From contig WFMF01000105.1 of assembly GCA_011033025.1 (NCBI GenBank), positions 248,001 to 312,000 on the forward strand: DNA of 64,000 nt, written 5' to 3'. The notes beneath the pieces are model-generated. The model saw only the letters and a list, made by a program, of their open reading frames with translations. It was not told where the DNA came from and made no database searches. Below, one piece after another: positions 20,714-33,100 of the stretch (positions within the stretch are counted from its first letter, which is position 1; every line of letters starts with the position of its first letter). Source of the DNA: Beroe forskalii. Its lineage: Eukaryota > Ctenophora > Nuda > Beroida > Beroidae. The position numbers and the translations under genes were made by a program.

Positions 20714-22557
20714 TTAAGACGCCATGACACATGTCGGCATCCCGCTCCACTGTCCATCTCCTCCGCAAACTGCCGGTCCCCCGGATACCGTATACCCGTC
20801 CATACACTCTACCGTTGCCGTGGTACCGCTCACAATCTCCTTGGTATCGCTCCCGTCTCCAGGACTACTGAAGGTCACGTGATAGGCGTTCTCCACCGCT
20901 CGTTGAGAGATCCTCGGGCATTCCTCTTTCCGGTATCGGCTGCATACGAACCTGCGGGGAACGGACATTTTAAATTCATCTCACGACACTTTATCTCACG
21001 ACACTTCATAATCATCTCACGACACTTCGACTTTATCTCACGACATTTCATCTCACGACACTTATGTCACGAAACTTAATCTCACGACACATATGTCACG
21101 AAACTTCATCTCACATTTCGCCTCAAGTCAAATCTCACGACACTTTGGATTAGGAAAGGAAATGTCTCACGAACCGGTACTCCTCGTAGGGTGCAGCGTC
21201 CAGCCACCGGCCCCTCTGGTGGTTCTTGTTCTCTCCGGGGTGCACCTTGTTCATCACTCCGTACCTTTTAGGGAGCAAATTAAAAACGTTAAATGATACG
21301 ATAAAGATTAAAATCAGGAGCTTTCGAAAATCATGTGATTATCGTCGTCAGCTGAAAATGGAAGGTGAAAGTGAGTTTAGAAATGATATAAGAGGTGTCA
21401 GGGAGTGGGAGATGGGGTGTGAGTGAGCAGGTGACGGGCTAATCAAATACAAATTATCCGTACCTCTTCTTCCGCTCCCCGGACTTGAAGTTCAGGTACG
21501 GGGCGTCCTCCCCGGAGATGTCCTTGTTAGCAACGTCCGCATCGCCGTCCACCCACACCCATCGCTCGTCCGCCTCCTGCTTCTTGTCGAAGAGTCCGAT
21601 CCAGAAGACGTTGAAACTCGTGTCCTTCTTCTTGTCCGTTCCGAACTTGGCGGTGAAGAGATCGTAGACTTCGAAGTTGTGCATCTTCGTGGGGATATGT
21701 GCCAAATCCCAGCCATCTCCCAGGGCTTGACACGATTTCCTTGCGTTTTGGAAGGACTTTTTACCCGCCCCAATCTGGTACTCGATCTCCCTTCTCTTGC
21801 CCAGCAGGAGCTGGTACGCTTGGAGGGCGTACCTGCACCACTCGTTGAGTTCGGTGTCGGCGTACTTAACGTACCCGTCCTCCCCCCAACTGGTTCCGTA
21901 GCTGTTACGGACTATGTAGTAGGGCTTGCCGTTGTTTGACTGCCACCCGACGAAGGTCAGGGCATGCGGACTGGGGTTACGGACGCATCCCTTCCTCCCG
22001 TCGTCCGTCAAGATCCCACTCTTGTCCCAGCCAGCAAACTTCACTCCAATGTTCATGCCGTGGAATGTTGGGCCGTTTTGCAGTGCTTCTTTCACTGCTG
22101 CTGGCGTCGAGGCAATTCGTCTATAACCGTGAACCCAGACATCAGCCAGGGCGTTCCGCAGGGTTCTATCCCGGGCCCCCACACGATCACATCTGTTGTA
22201 GTCGAAGTTGCCCTGGTACTGGTAGTCCTCGTCGTACGGCAGATACTGCTCGGCCATGATCCGCTGCACCTCGCTGTTCAGAACTCCGCTCTGACACCCG
22301 TCTTCTGGCTCCCCCGTGCTCAGGTCCAGGCCACAATCCACCATGTACTGCGTGGATACCGGTGTTTTGACACCGGTTTCCGTGGCAAGTTGCCAGTCCA
22401 GGGCTCCGGCTATGGCGAACCCGACACAACTCCCACAACCGCCCTGATTGGCGATCGGTGACATGTTTTCGTCCCTCCAATCAACGTCCTCTATTCCTTG
22501 TGACACTGGAATCACCAGTAAGAGTAGCTGTAGGACCATCTTGATCTTGAGAATCAT
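20714..22557 (-). CDS. Secreted papain-family (C1A) peptidase with C-type lectin-like and sushi domains
   Basis: Three exons: 21464-22557, 21175-21264 and 20714-20951, with phases that agree, giving about 475 residues. Order: signal peptide (about 1-21), C1A peptidase (about 22-250), a C-type lectin-like domain (about 255-395), then a complement-control (sushi) module ending CVMAS. Catalytic residues are visible: Gln38 and Cys44 in NQGGCGSC, His198 in SPHALTF, Asn218 in RNSYGTSWG. There is no I29 or other propeptide between signal peptide and mature domain, which is unusual because C1A enzymes are normally made as zymogens. Val replaces the usual Trp after the catalytic Cys. Location should be extracellular or vesicular. 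The lectin and sushi modules suggest targeting to glycans or surfaces, as in innate defence or secretion-gland proteins; that role is inference. Confidence 0.87.
20975..21140 (-). repeat. ~16-bp tandem repeat filling an intron of the peptidase gene
   Basis: Read on the gene strand, about ten units like AGTGTCGTGAGATGAA or AGTTTCGTGACATA fill the 3' part of the intron between exons 2 and 3. The true 5' splice region of this intron reads GGTTCGTGAGACATT, so the repeat unit looks derived from the intron's own donor segment. Confidence 0.8.
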
Positions 22558-23649
22558 ACTGGCATGAATCTGTGGGAATTGGTAGTCAAGAAGCTGTTTT
22601 TAAATGCGGCTAATCGAATTGTCTGCTAATTAAGGTCTGCCGACTCTAAGTCTGACCATGTATCGTTTAACTTCCAAACATTTTAAGTATTCGCATTGTT
22701 TCCGACATGTTTATGATCGACTGACCGCGGCGGTGGAGATTGAATTAAAAGAGGCAATCATCGACATACCATGGCCAATTCAAATTTAATTCAAAATCAG
22801 ACTTCGAGGCGTCAGGAGAGACAATTTGAAATTCTGTGCAGTGAAGATTGGCACCACTTTAAGTTGAGTCAAAAGGATTTTATTGTAGCGTTTATGGATA
22901 AAGTCACCCCTGGGGTGAATTTTGCAATGGTAGAATTGCCCGAGGCATACTTAATTTCATTCTGAATAATAATAAAAATAATAATATGCGTGGAAAATTT
23001 GAAATTGAAGTGCTTTCAACCACTATGAAAATATGAAATAGGGCGTCTGACAAGTTATGCTAACGTAAAAAGTGTTCACTTTGAAGGAGTAGAACGCTTT
23101 TATAGTGAGGTCGGAGGAGTTTCGCCGTGAGGCTGGCAATGGCATTATTTAAACTTAATAATAATGTAAATGAGCCTTTTAAATGTTTCAACCGCAGATA
23201 AAAACTTAATCACCAATTTGCACCACTTTCATGAATGAAAATAATTATGAATTACGGACATAACGACTTTAAATGAGCTGCACTACCATTGATTAGAATG
23301 AAAATTTGACGGGGGGAATGGGATGAATATAAAAGTTTTTATTATGTTATTAAATGTTTGAGACCATAATTTCCCGTTGTAATAATTATATTTGTTTTAT
23401 TTTGCCTTTAATTTTAAATTTAGTTTTGAATGGGCTGCTGCAAGTGAGTATATTTCTAATTGCCTAAAAGGGTCTCGCATAACTACGACGTTTTGTCATG
23501 CTGCTGTTATCGCGGAAAAGCTGAAACTGAAAGTTGACGTTAAAAAGTCGGTCCAACAATATGAAAATGCTCGTGCTTGGTGCTGTGCCTGTCGGATATA
23601 TGTGTGCAGATCACTCGAAAAGGAGTTCTTGGTTACTGGAGATCTAGAT
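22558..23649. other. Non-coding stretch upstream of the peptidase gene
   Basis: AT-rich with no recognised gene. The 5' flank of the peptidase gene should hold its promoter, but no specific motif stands out. The frame starting at 23,392 has no recognisable domain and runs into the foldback element. Confidence 0.5.
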
Positions 23650-24260
23650 ACTAATAGTAACTGTGCACAAGATGAATCAGTTTCGGACCGAAAGTGCCTG
23701 TGCTGCGCGCAAATTTTCACCATTTCACTCATAAAACCATTTGTTAAAGTCCAATCGATACCAAAATTTGCATGGACACAGTTTATGGCATAAGACAGCG
23801 TCTGTGAAAATTTGAAGCATTTTCATCAAAAAATGACCAAGCTATAACAGAATTTTATAATCAGTTTCGGACCGAAACTGCTCGTTTGGCAGTTTCGGTC
23901 CGAAGCTGACTTCATTTTTATTTTTGCAATATCTTCATCTTCGGATGAAAATGCTTCAAACTTTCACAGACGCTGTCTAACCGTGGTGTTTCCACATAAA
24001 AGACGGCACTCGTATGGTACTGAGTGCGCGCCATTCCCACCTTGGAGATTTAATGTTGGGAATGGCGCGCACTCAGTGGCGCGCACTCATTGCGCGCCGT
24101 TTTCATCATGTGGAAACACCACGGTAATGTCACAAACTGCATCCATGCAAATTTTGGTATCGATTGGACATTCACAAATGGTTTTATGAGTGAAATGGTC
24201 AAAATTTGCGCGCAGCACTTTCGGTCCGAAACTGATTCGCGTGCAACTCTGTACTGTTGT
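23650..24260. mobile_element. Foldback (long inverted repeat) element
   Basis: Two arms of about 150 bp. The left arm, from about 23,678, runs CAGTTTCGGACCGAAAGTGC, then CCAATCGATACCAAAATTTG, then AGACAGCGTCTGTGAAA (to about 23,830). The right arm repeats these in reverse from about 23,943 to 24,232. CAGTTTCGGACCGAAACTG-type palindromes also sit in the loop near 23,861. Homology between flanks continues slightly beyond the arms. No transposase. The right arm is interrupted by the 144-bp MITE at 23,981-24,124. Confidence 0.85.
23981..24124. mobile_element. 144-bp MITE, PIF/Harbinger-like, nested in the foldback element
   Basis: Ends read CCGTGGTGTTTCCACAT inward on both sides (exact 17-bp inverted repeat), with TAA at 23,978-23,980 and 24,125-24,127. 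A 3-bp TAA/TTA target is typical of PIF/Harbinger. The interior is rich in GGCGCGCACTCA-like inverted sequence. Removing it restores the right arm of the host foldback element. Confidence 0.85.
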
Positions 24261-26578
24261 ACTTGTAAATGTATACTTGTAGCTTACGTCCCTACCCTCC
24301 GCCGCGGCCGTGTGCGTGCCCACTTTTTTCCTAGTCTGCTGCAACACGAACCTCTGCATTTCATTTCCAAATTTTCGCGCGAAAAATGGTCCGACAATAA
24401 CGTCTGCAGACAAAATTTTTGATTTTCGAGTGCCTGTGCAGTGTTGCGCGGAGGGTTGCTAAACACGTATATCCCCGTAGGGAAGCGCCGCGCGCGTACA
24501 CACACCTATGCGGGCTTAGGAACGCGGAGGGTCGTACTCGTACCGGTACGGCTGCGGAAAATTAAGGCGTGCAGCGCGGCGGAGGGTGCAGGTACATGCA
24601 CTGTTTTTTAAAAGCTAAGTCTTATCCTTAAAGTTAAAGTTAAAAGAAAATTTGCGCGCCGCAATCTTAACTAACACTCAGGATCATGAAAATTGAAAAT
24701 TGTTGTAGGATGTTACCCTACGTCCCTACCCTCCGCCGCGCACGCAACGTTTTCCGCACGCAACGTTTTAGTATATGCAAGTGCAACACGACCCTCCAAA
24801 CCTCCGAGTGTTGCGCGCAGGGATGAGAGAAATCCATCAAGAAAATTGAAAAAACGCGCAACCTGAACCAGCAACACAAAAATTAAACTTAAAGAATAAT
24901 ACGCCGCAGAGACTCCTGCATGGTTACACTTACAGAATACAGTGATGTCGTGATGAGCTGCAAAAGTGAACATAATAAATAGTAGGATGGCACTAATACG
25001 CCGCGCTTCAAAGTTCAACTTCAAGTTCAAAAGGTCGAGACACCAGTACCACGCTCACACACGCATCGAGCTTGACCAGACAACCAGTACCACGAACTAA
25101 GAAATGCTATGGACAAGTAAATAGAATATCTGACTTGGATCTTACTTAAACTAAAACATATGAACATACAATTACAATATTACATGAAGCTCAAGCACGT
25201 AGAAAACATTAACAAGGCGTCCAGTCAACCGCGAACTCATACATATCACAAGTCTGTGTGATCATCAGTCTAAGTTCTCAAAAGATAACACCTGTCAACT
25301 GTCAGCGTCAAAATGCCATTCTTTTAAGTGCCAGCAGATAGAAAGGCCCTTTCAAATAGATCTATTCTCTTGTCAGGCGTTGCCTGACAACGTCAGAAAA
25401 CTATTCTCTGGCATTTTATAGCGTATTCAATGAATATGATAAAAAATGCCAGGAAATAGTTGTCTCACTTGCGTTATCATGATAACGCTGACCGCTGGAG
25501 CCAAAATTATTATTAACAAGTACTTTTATTTCACCTCTTTCAGTTTCGGGGGGTCTTTTAGTTTTATAGATTTCTAAAAAATAGTTTTAAGAGGTCTAAA
25601 AGTATTGAAGTATTGAACTGATGAGCATTCAAACTCACAGATGGAACACTATCAGTATGATACCTTAATACGCCAGAGGTTCTGACTTTCTGAGGGTCCT
25701 TTATGTAATATTTAATTGCTAACAATAACAACTCCCAAACATTTACATAGCAGCTGCCATGGACAAAACTTAGCACAGAACGCTGAGGCGAAGAGAAATA
25801 TGCACTCAAAGAAAACGAGGATATTTCTAGTTTATTTAATCAAATCGATCACAACTGGCATTTAAAATTGAATTTTAACCGAAGCATGTCTAAACACAGT
25901 CTTAAATTCAAAGCTAACCCATCATGTTACAAAATGCCAACGTAGCAACAAGAAAGGCCCTTTTTAAAAGTTGGTTTAGAAATCGAATGATTATTCAACG
26001 TATTTCTGGCATTTATAGACTCTAGAATTTTTAGAAAATGTCAAATAGACCTAGTCCTGAATTCTAGTTTAACCCTAATTTAGAGGAAAATGAATTGCAA
26101 AGTTTATGATAAACATTTAAATTTAAAGAACCCGGCCTTAATGTTAATAAATTGAGGCCTTTTTATTCAAATTTTTGCAGCTAGGGGATGATTTAAGGTC
26201 TAAATATTCTTTAAAGCAATAATTTCTGAATATCAAAAAAAGTTTGAGCTGCCTTTTAAACTTAGAAAACGTTGAGGCGAAGAAAAATGAATTCGAGGAT
26301 CTTTTTATGAATAAACTGCATTTAAAGATTTGGCGTTAGAAAACATGACAATCCAAATCTGGTTTGATGAGCAATACAATCATGGTCACAATTTGAGACG
26401 AAACTGAAGGTCTAAAACCATTCTGCATAAAGCTAATTCAAATATTACAAAAGTTCGAACACACAATTAAAAAAATTGAACACATATGAAATCTTTATAT
26501 GAAAAGAACGGCATCACATATTACGATTAACGAAAATCACAAGTCGACATTGGAAAAGATTTGTCCGTGATGGAATAA
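24261..26578. other. Gene desert with CpG-rich dispersed repeats
   Basis: CTACGTCCCTACCCTCCGCC-type blocks occur at about 24,278 and 24,718. The block TTGCTAAACACGTATATCC ... CCTATGCGGGCTTAGGAA at 24,456-24,522 is also the 92-bp insert at 41,933-42,024 and, in a diverged form, 10,043-10,150. The rest is AT-rich, with diverged repeats around AAAATGCCA ... GAAAGGCCCTTT at about 25,310 and 25,932. No gene is recognised on either strand. Confidence 0.55.
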
Positions 26579-26734
26579 CAGTGGCAGTTCGAACTGCAGT
26601 GTGCGCGTCATTTGGCGTTAGTCTGCGCGGCGTCGGTATAGACATATAGATAGCATTTCTGATGTCTGTACGCCGCGCACACAAAAGACGCGCACACAAA
26701 AGACGCGCACACTGCTGTTCGAACCATGCCACTG
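26579..26734. mobile_element. 156-bp MITE-like element
   Basis: Inverted ends: CAGTGGCAGTTCGAAC and then TGCAGTGTGCGCGTC on the left, CAGTGGCATGGTTCGAAC and then AGCAGTGTGCGCGTC read inward from the right. CAGTGG ends suggest hAT, but no clean 8-bp target duplication is seen. Non-coding. Confidence 0.65.
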
Positions 26735-27122
26735 CATAACAGGGTCACTGTCCACCTAAAAATGAAGTAAGGTAAAATCATAGCGAATTTCACCGTTATA
26801 AATAAAGAAGAGCGTCTTCATAAAACTTGAATGAGAAGGTCATAATATGAGAATTTAAGAACTCGCTTTTAAAAGAGTTCGCTTAAATAAAATAACAGTT
26901 GTTTGAGTCACATGCTCATATGCTCATGTTTGGTAAAGGTTTAAGTTTCTTGGCAGGATATTGAGATTTTGGAAATATTCCAAAAGTCTGAGCTACTTTG
27001 GTCCTTATTATAACAAGCCCAGTAATTGACATTTTACACTTCATAAATTACTAAAAGTCTGAGGGACCGTTGACACTGTCACCATGACAACTGTTGGCAG
27101 GATTGATGACGTCATCTCGGTG

Positions 27123-30100
27123 TCAACTGTTAGAGGGCTTGGTGGAGTAGTAGAGTCGCCAGAACTCCTTGGATATGTCGTCCACAATGGATCTAAGGGT
27201 GGAATCATCGTTAATGCCGAGCTATCAATTAATTGGCAATCGTCCAACACCTGTGTAAATTGTATATCTGTAAACACAGACAGACAACACGCAGAAAACA
27301 GACTGACACACACACACTGACACTGTAGACACACAAACACATTACCATTACCTGTCAGGGATTTGAGCCGCCATTCCGTACATGGCGGCGGACCCGGTGG
27401 CTTTGCTCTGCGGCTGAAGCAGCTGCTTGGCGGCGCTCTCCGCAATGTCCGCCAGAAGCTGGTCAATGACCCCGGGGGCCATGTGCCGGCGGGTCAGGGC
27501 GATGTGAATACCTGGGGGGAGCGCTATAGTTGGAATTGTTCAGGGCGATGTGAATACCTAAGGGGGAGGGGGGGGGGGAGCGATATGATTGGATTTTGTA
27601 ATAGTTCAGGACGATTTGAAAACCTTCATTCTATGCACACTAGTGCGAGTTTTCCACGTGGGTTACACGTGACTGCTGCACGTGGGTAACATGTGACTTT
27701 TGACTACAACACGTGGTACTGGTTTAGGTTACACCAGTAAAAACCGAGTATACCTGCCGGGAACTGGAGAACAGCCAAGTTCCAGCCCTTGGCCGTGAGA
27801 TCACTCGACATGTTGTAGATGTTGAAGCGTTCACTGGTCCACCCCACGCAGGACACCACAGGATCCCCCATCACCTCCACCCCTTCTATCTTCTGGAGAC
27901 CAGCTATGAAGTACCGCGCTCCACGGATCACTTCCCGAGTGGCACTAACGTAGCCTGAAAGAGATAGAGAGTTGAACTAAAATTGAGGAGGAGTTGGAAA
28001 GGGACAAGTTCTGAAACTGCCGAAAATTTCTGGAGTGTTCTGGTAGAACGATTATTTGTTCATTTGTTTTATTATCCTGGGTAAGTTTCAAGGATCTCAG
28101 TGCCCACAGTGTACCCTGCTGCTTCCCTGCTAAAACAGCCAAACAGAATTGATAGTCGAGTATCAATTGAATTAAAATGGTTTAATTTCAAAATAGATAA
28201 CAGCAATCAAGTTCCAAAATTCATACTGACATATGTATTCCGTATCATGATAAAGAAAATTAAAAAATGATATAATGTGAAAAATATGCACAATCAATAA
28301 TTTCTAGAGCTATTCCAGTATTCAACTCGTAAAATGTAAGAAGTAGGAAACCAACTCTGCTAATGTATTAATGTTAATGTTAACTTCATGATTATTCAAA
28401 GATTTTTAAAGCTGTTTAATCGTAAATGTATCATGATACCTTGTTTTCAAATTATCAAACACAATTTAACAGCAAGTTTCTCAGGACCAACGGAGTTCTA
28501 TAGACACAAGAAATCAAGGATTTTTAAAGATTTCAAACCAGTAAAGCACACTAAAAATAAGCCAGTTTAGGAAGACTTCAGTCTTTAAACTTTAGTTTCA
28601 GATCTCTATTGTCCGGCAGTTGACAGCGTTCTCCCCGGACCCCGCTGTTGTGGGTGTTGTTTTCTTCTCTCGTGTGGACGTTGTTTTCTTCTCTCGTGTG
28701 GTCTTTATCTTCTTCTCTGCTGTAGAAGTGGTCTTGTCTCCCCTCACACCATATATCCTTGCCTCTCCTCCTCCTCCTCTTATCCCACAGATTGCTCCCC
28801 TAAATAAGTGCAGCTTTTTGCCTCAGGAACTCCCTGAAGCTGCGCACCGTCAGACTGTATACATAAAAGTTAGCCATTACGTTGATGTTAATGATGGTAA
28901 AGGCTGCTCTAAAGAATTGAACGTAGAGCATTGGGTCCTGGATGAACTGCTCAAATACTTGGACCAGCCCTGTTGGCAGCACAGACAGACAGTACACCAC
29001 AGCTGTTGCAATGACTGTCATCAGGCCTTGCCATTTTATCTTTTCACCCACTCGATTCGTTGCTCTCAAGGCAATCACTATGAGCCATGTAGTGGTCACT
29101 AAGACAACAATGTTTGGTACCACTATTACTGAACCGCCAAAAAACGGTCGCCAGATTGTCCAAGCTTCCGCTGAAAAGCGATACATGCAGGAGTACCATA
29201 TGTAATTAAATTCCACGTCATCTTTATCTATGAAAAGGCAGAGAATTGGCAATGTTAGGGAATAAATCCAGATGATTCCGCAGGCGATATGAGCTTTGGA
29301 TTTTGTCCAGAGATGAGCATGCATCGGGTACTGGACTATGAGGAGCTTGATGCTGGTTAAGGCAGCTGTAAAGTAGAAGCAAGCCGCGTAGGAAAAGTAG
29401 GGTAAATAACCACTGACACTGCACAAGAAGGACCCCAGATTATTCCGTTCTGAGATCAGAGTAGCTAGATAGAGAACAACACTGAATGAGTTGAGAAGAT
29501 CACATACTGCCATGTGCTGCATGATGGTGACAATGGCTTTGTGAAGCTTGAAGGCATCGTATTTTATGGATGCCACTAGGATGATTGAATCCCCCAGGAA
29601 GGAGGAGAGGATAACAAAGAGATAGAAGGAGATCCAGCAGTAGCGGGCAGCCTGGTTGTGGATGCCAAACTCAGTGTAGTTGGTGAAGGAGACGTTCATT
29701 AGGTCTGAGGTTTTCAGATGTATCCAGGGGTAGTGCTAGAAGATACTAAAACGAGATATAAGAGGCCAATCCAAGCCAATGGATGGTGCTGCGATTAGTA
29801 ATGAGAAAGAAAAAACTAATTCAGGATATCTGATTGTAAACTGAACTATGTCTAATAAACTTTGCTATGATAGATCACGTGTTTGCTATCAATTTACAGT
29901 TCCTACATCCTATTTTCCTGGTAGTGGTACGTCGTTTTGGTTATGAGTTTTGGTTTTGATCTGACGTTACAATAATTTCGCTAAGTAGCACTGACCAGGA
30001 AATTCAATTCTGGGAAAAAGGTACAAAGAAGCCAACGTCGGTTGCCTCAGTATCGTAAATTAATAAAATAGCCTCAGAAAGTGGAAAGAATAAGAGAATA

Positions 30101-33100
30101 AGCAGCCATATTCTATAACTGGCTACAGCGTGAGCAAACTGTTATTCATCTTTGTAATTACTTCACCTTTTCTTTCTGAGAAATCGGTAGGTCTCCCATG
30201 TAAACGGATCCGGGCTCTGAGTGACGTCACAGATCTTTACGTCAATCTTTTTGTATCCTAACCATAAACCCAATCCTAACCAGAACCCAAACCTTTATCC
30301 TTACCCTAAACCTCAAAAATCCTGACCCTGATCCTGACCCTAACCCTAAGACTCGCGTTTATATTGGGAGACTGACTGAGAAATCAAGATCGGGGAGGGA
30401 CATTTAGCGCCTGCATACAGGAACAACAGACAACAACAGTCAATACCACACTATTCAGTGACATTATATTCCTTATTATATTGGGCCACTCTTCAAACCA
30501 CTCCATAATAATATTAATAATTTATTCACTCGCTTAGCCTCGGCATCTGTGCTGACGCTTGAGTCCGGCGACCATCTTAGAAGCAGAAGTGGAAGAAACA
30601 AAAAGGACACTAGCCGTCTTTTCCGAAGCTCATCATGGCAGCCCAAGTCACGGCAATGTTGGCCCCAGGACGGCTGCCTGCTATGGTTGGGGAGGCGTAG
30701 ATACCACCTGGCCACTCAGTAGCCGTCGTGATTTGTTGGTAGAACATCTCTTCAGTCCTGAAAAGACGAGATTATCTAATGGACGAAATACTGGAATACT
30801 GGAATATTGCAACGAAGAGAATAAATTCATTATATATTCGAAAACCAGTAATTTCTGTGCGTCAGAACTCAGAAGTAAATAGGTATACCTATTTACTTCC
30901 CTAAAAGTCGAGGAATTATCCCACCCCTCTCACCACCATCACCACCCTCATCACTATCACCACTCTCACCAGCCTCACCACTCTAACCACTATCCACCCC
31001 TCACCCCTCTCACCACTAGACTATATCCACCCCTCATCACTATATCCACCCCTACCCACCTGTACAGTGTACACCCCTCACCCCTCTCACCACTAGACTA
31101 TATCCACCCCTCATCACTATATCCACCCCTACCCACCTGTACAGTGTACACCACTCACCCCTCTCTCCTCATCACTATATCCACCCCTACCCACCTGTAC
31201 AGTGTACACCACTCACCCCTCACTCCTCACCACTATATCCACCCCTCACCCCTCTCACCACTAGACTATATCCACCCCTCTCACCTCTACACCCCTCTCA
31301 CCTCCTCACCCCTCATCATTATATCCACCCCTCACCCCTCTCACCTGTACACTACAACAGAGGAGCCCTTGTAGGTGTACCCGTACTTGTGGGTATCTAC
31401 TGATATCGCTGTCACTGCAGGGAGCCGGAAGTCGAAGGGAGGCAGGGGGAACCCGGCTTCCTCCATGAAGGGCACGAGGAAACCACCGAGACACGCGTCC
31501 ACGTGAAGTCCAACGTCATACCTGGGGAGGAGTCGTGATGTAATTGTAACGCATATGTGGTGTGTGCAGACCGCTCGATTACAGGAAACTTGAATTTGAG
31601 TACAAAATCTATTTCGAACAGAAAATATCATGTGCTATCCGTCGTTATATCACGTGAGTTCACACGTTATCCCTCACGCTTTACCCCCCTACGCCCAACA
31701 TCCCATCCAATAGTTCTCTGCCTCACCCTTCACCCTTCGCCCCCCTCACCCTTTACCCCCCTAACGCCCAACATCCCATCCAATAGTTCTCTGCCTCACC
31801 CTTCACCCTTCGCCCCCCTCACCCTTTACCCCCCTAACGCCCAACATCCCATCCAATAGTTCTCTGCCTCACCCCACCCTTCGACCCCTCACCCTTTTAC
31901 CCCCTAACGCCCAACATCCCATCCAATAGTTCTCTGCCTCACCCTTCACCCCAACCCCCTCACCCCACCCCCTAACGCCCAACATCCCACCCCCCACTTC
32001 TCTGCCTCACCCTTCACCCTTCGCCCCCCTCACCCTTTACCCCCTAACGCCCAACATTCCACTCTCCACTTCTCTGCCTCACCTGGAAGCTATCTCATTA
32101 AGAGCCTCGAGGTCGTCAATGATGCCGTGAGGGTACTGGGGGACGGAGCCCACGATGCAGATCGTGTTAGCGTCGATAGCGTTGGCGATGTCGCGGGGGT
32201 TGACGGAAAACGTGTCCGGATCCACCTAAGGAAGGAAGTTGGTTGAGTTGGTCAGGACTCAGTGTATGGGAGTCCTTTCCGAAACAGACTTATGTCAAAA
32301 ACGGACTCAAGTCAAACTTGTAGTGTAAATTTGCAATTAACTTTTTAAATCGGTTTTTTTAAAATTAAGTCTGTTTCGGAAAGGACCCCCAGGTTTCTAC
32401 GCTTTGAAGAGAACAAAGAGATTTAAAAGTATGAAACTATGAAAGGCCACAATGAGTGGGAAAGCATGAAAGGATGGTTGACCTTTTGATGAAAAGTATG
32501 TTATATTTATTGCACGTTTGCATATTGCCTGTTTTTCATAGCCAATCTGCCATTACTCCTTACCTATTAGGTACCTAGTTACCAACTCCGTGAAAAATTC
32601 AGTGAAACAGTCAAACTTAAAAGAAATATTGAATATGGAGCTCACTAATACATACATACTGAAATATTAATCATGGCTCGATGATATTATTAGGAAATCT
32701 GAATAAAATTCAAAGAAATGATGATTCATTTCCCAATCAGAGATCTGTAATAGGTCCAATTATATAATTGTTTGTACCACACGCTAATATTCAAGTATGT
32801 TGTGAAAGCTTAATAAGTTTTACAGATTCTGGCATGTCTGGGTAGAGCATTAGAACGGGTGTCCTTTGATGCACCACTATTCAAATACCCGTCACAACTC
32901 AGGAACTCCCTCGACAGGTTACCACGAGCAGGCCTGTTCACGGCGCTCGGACCACAGAACAACGCCCTGACCCAACACCGCACAAACTTCCTGAAACTGT
33001 TAATGGAGGCAAAGTAAACAAAGAAATTAGCCCAGTTGCTGATAGTGATACTCATGTTCCCCAAACTACACAGAGTCGTGTAGAGCACCCCTGAGAGCGG

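Noticed and set aside
23392-23793. 133-residue plus-strand frame
   Set aside because: No domain, no splice context, and half of it lies in the left arm of the foldback element.
30240-30360. Telomere-like CCTAACCCTAA words in an SGPL1 intron
   Set aside because: Units are irregular (CCTAACC, CCTGACC, CCTTACC) and few; a degenerate simple repeat rather than an interstitial telomere.
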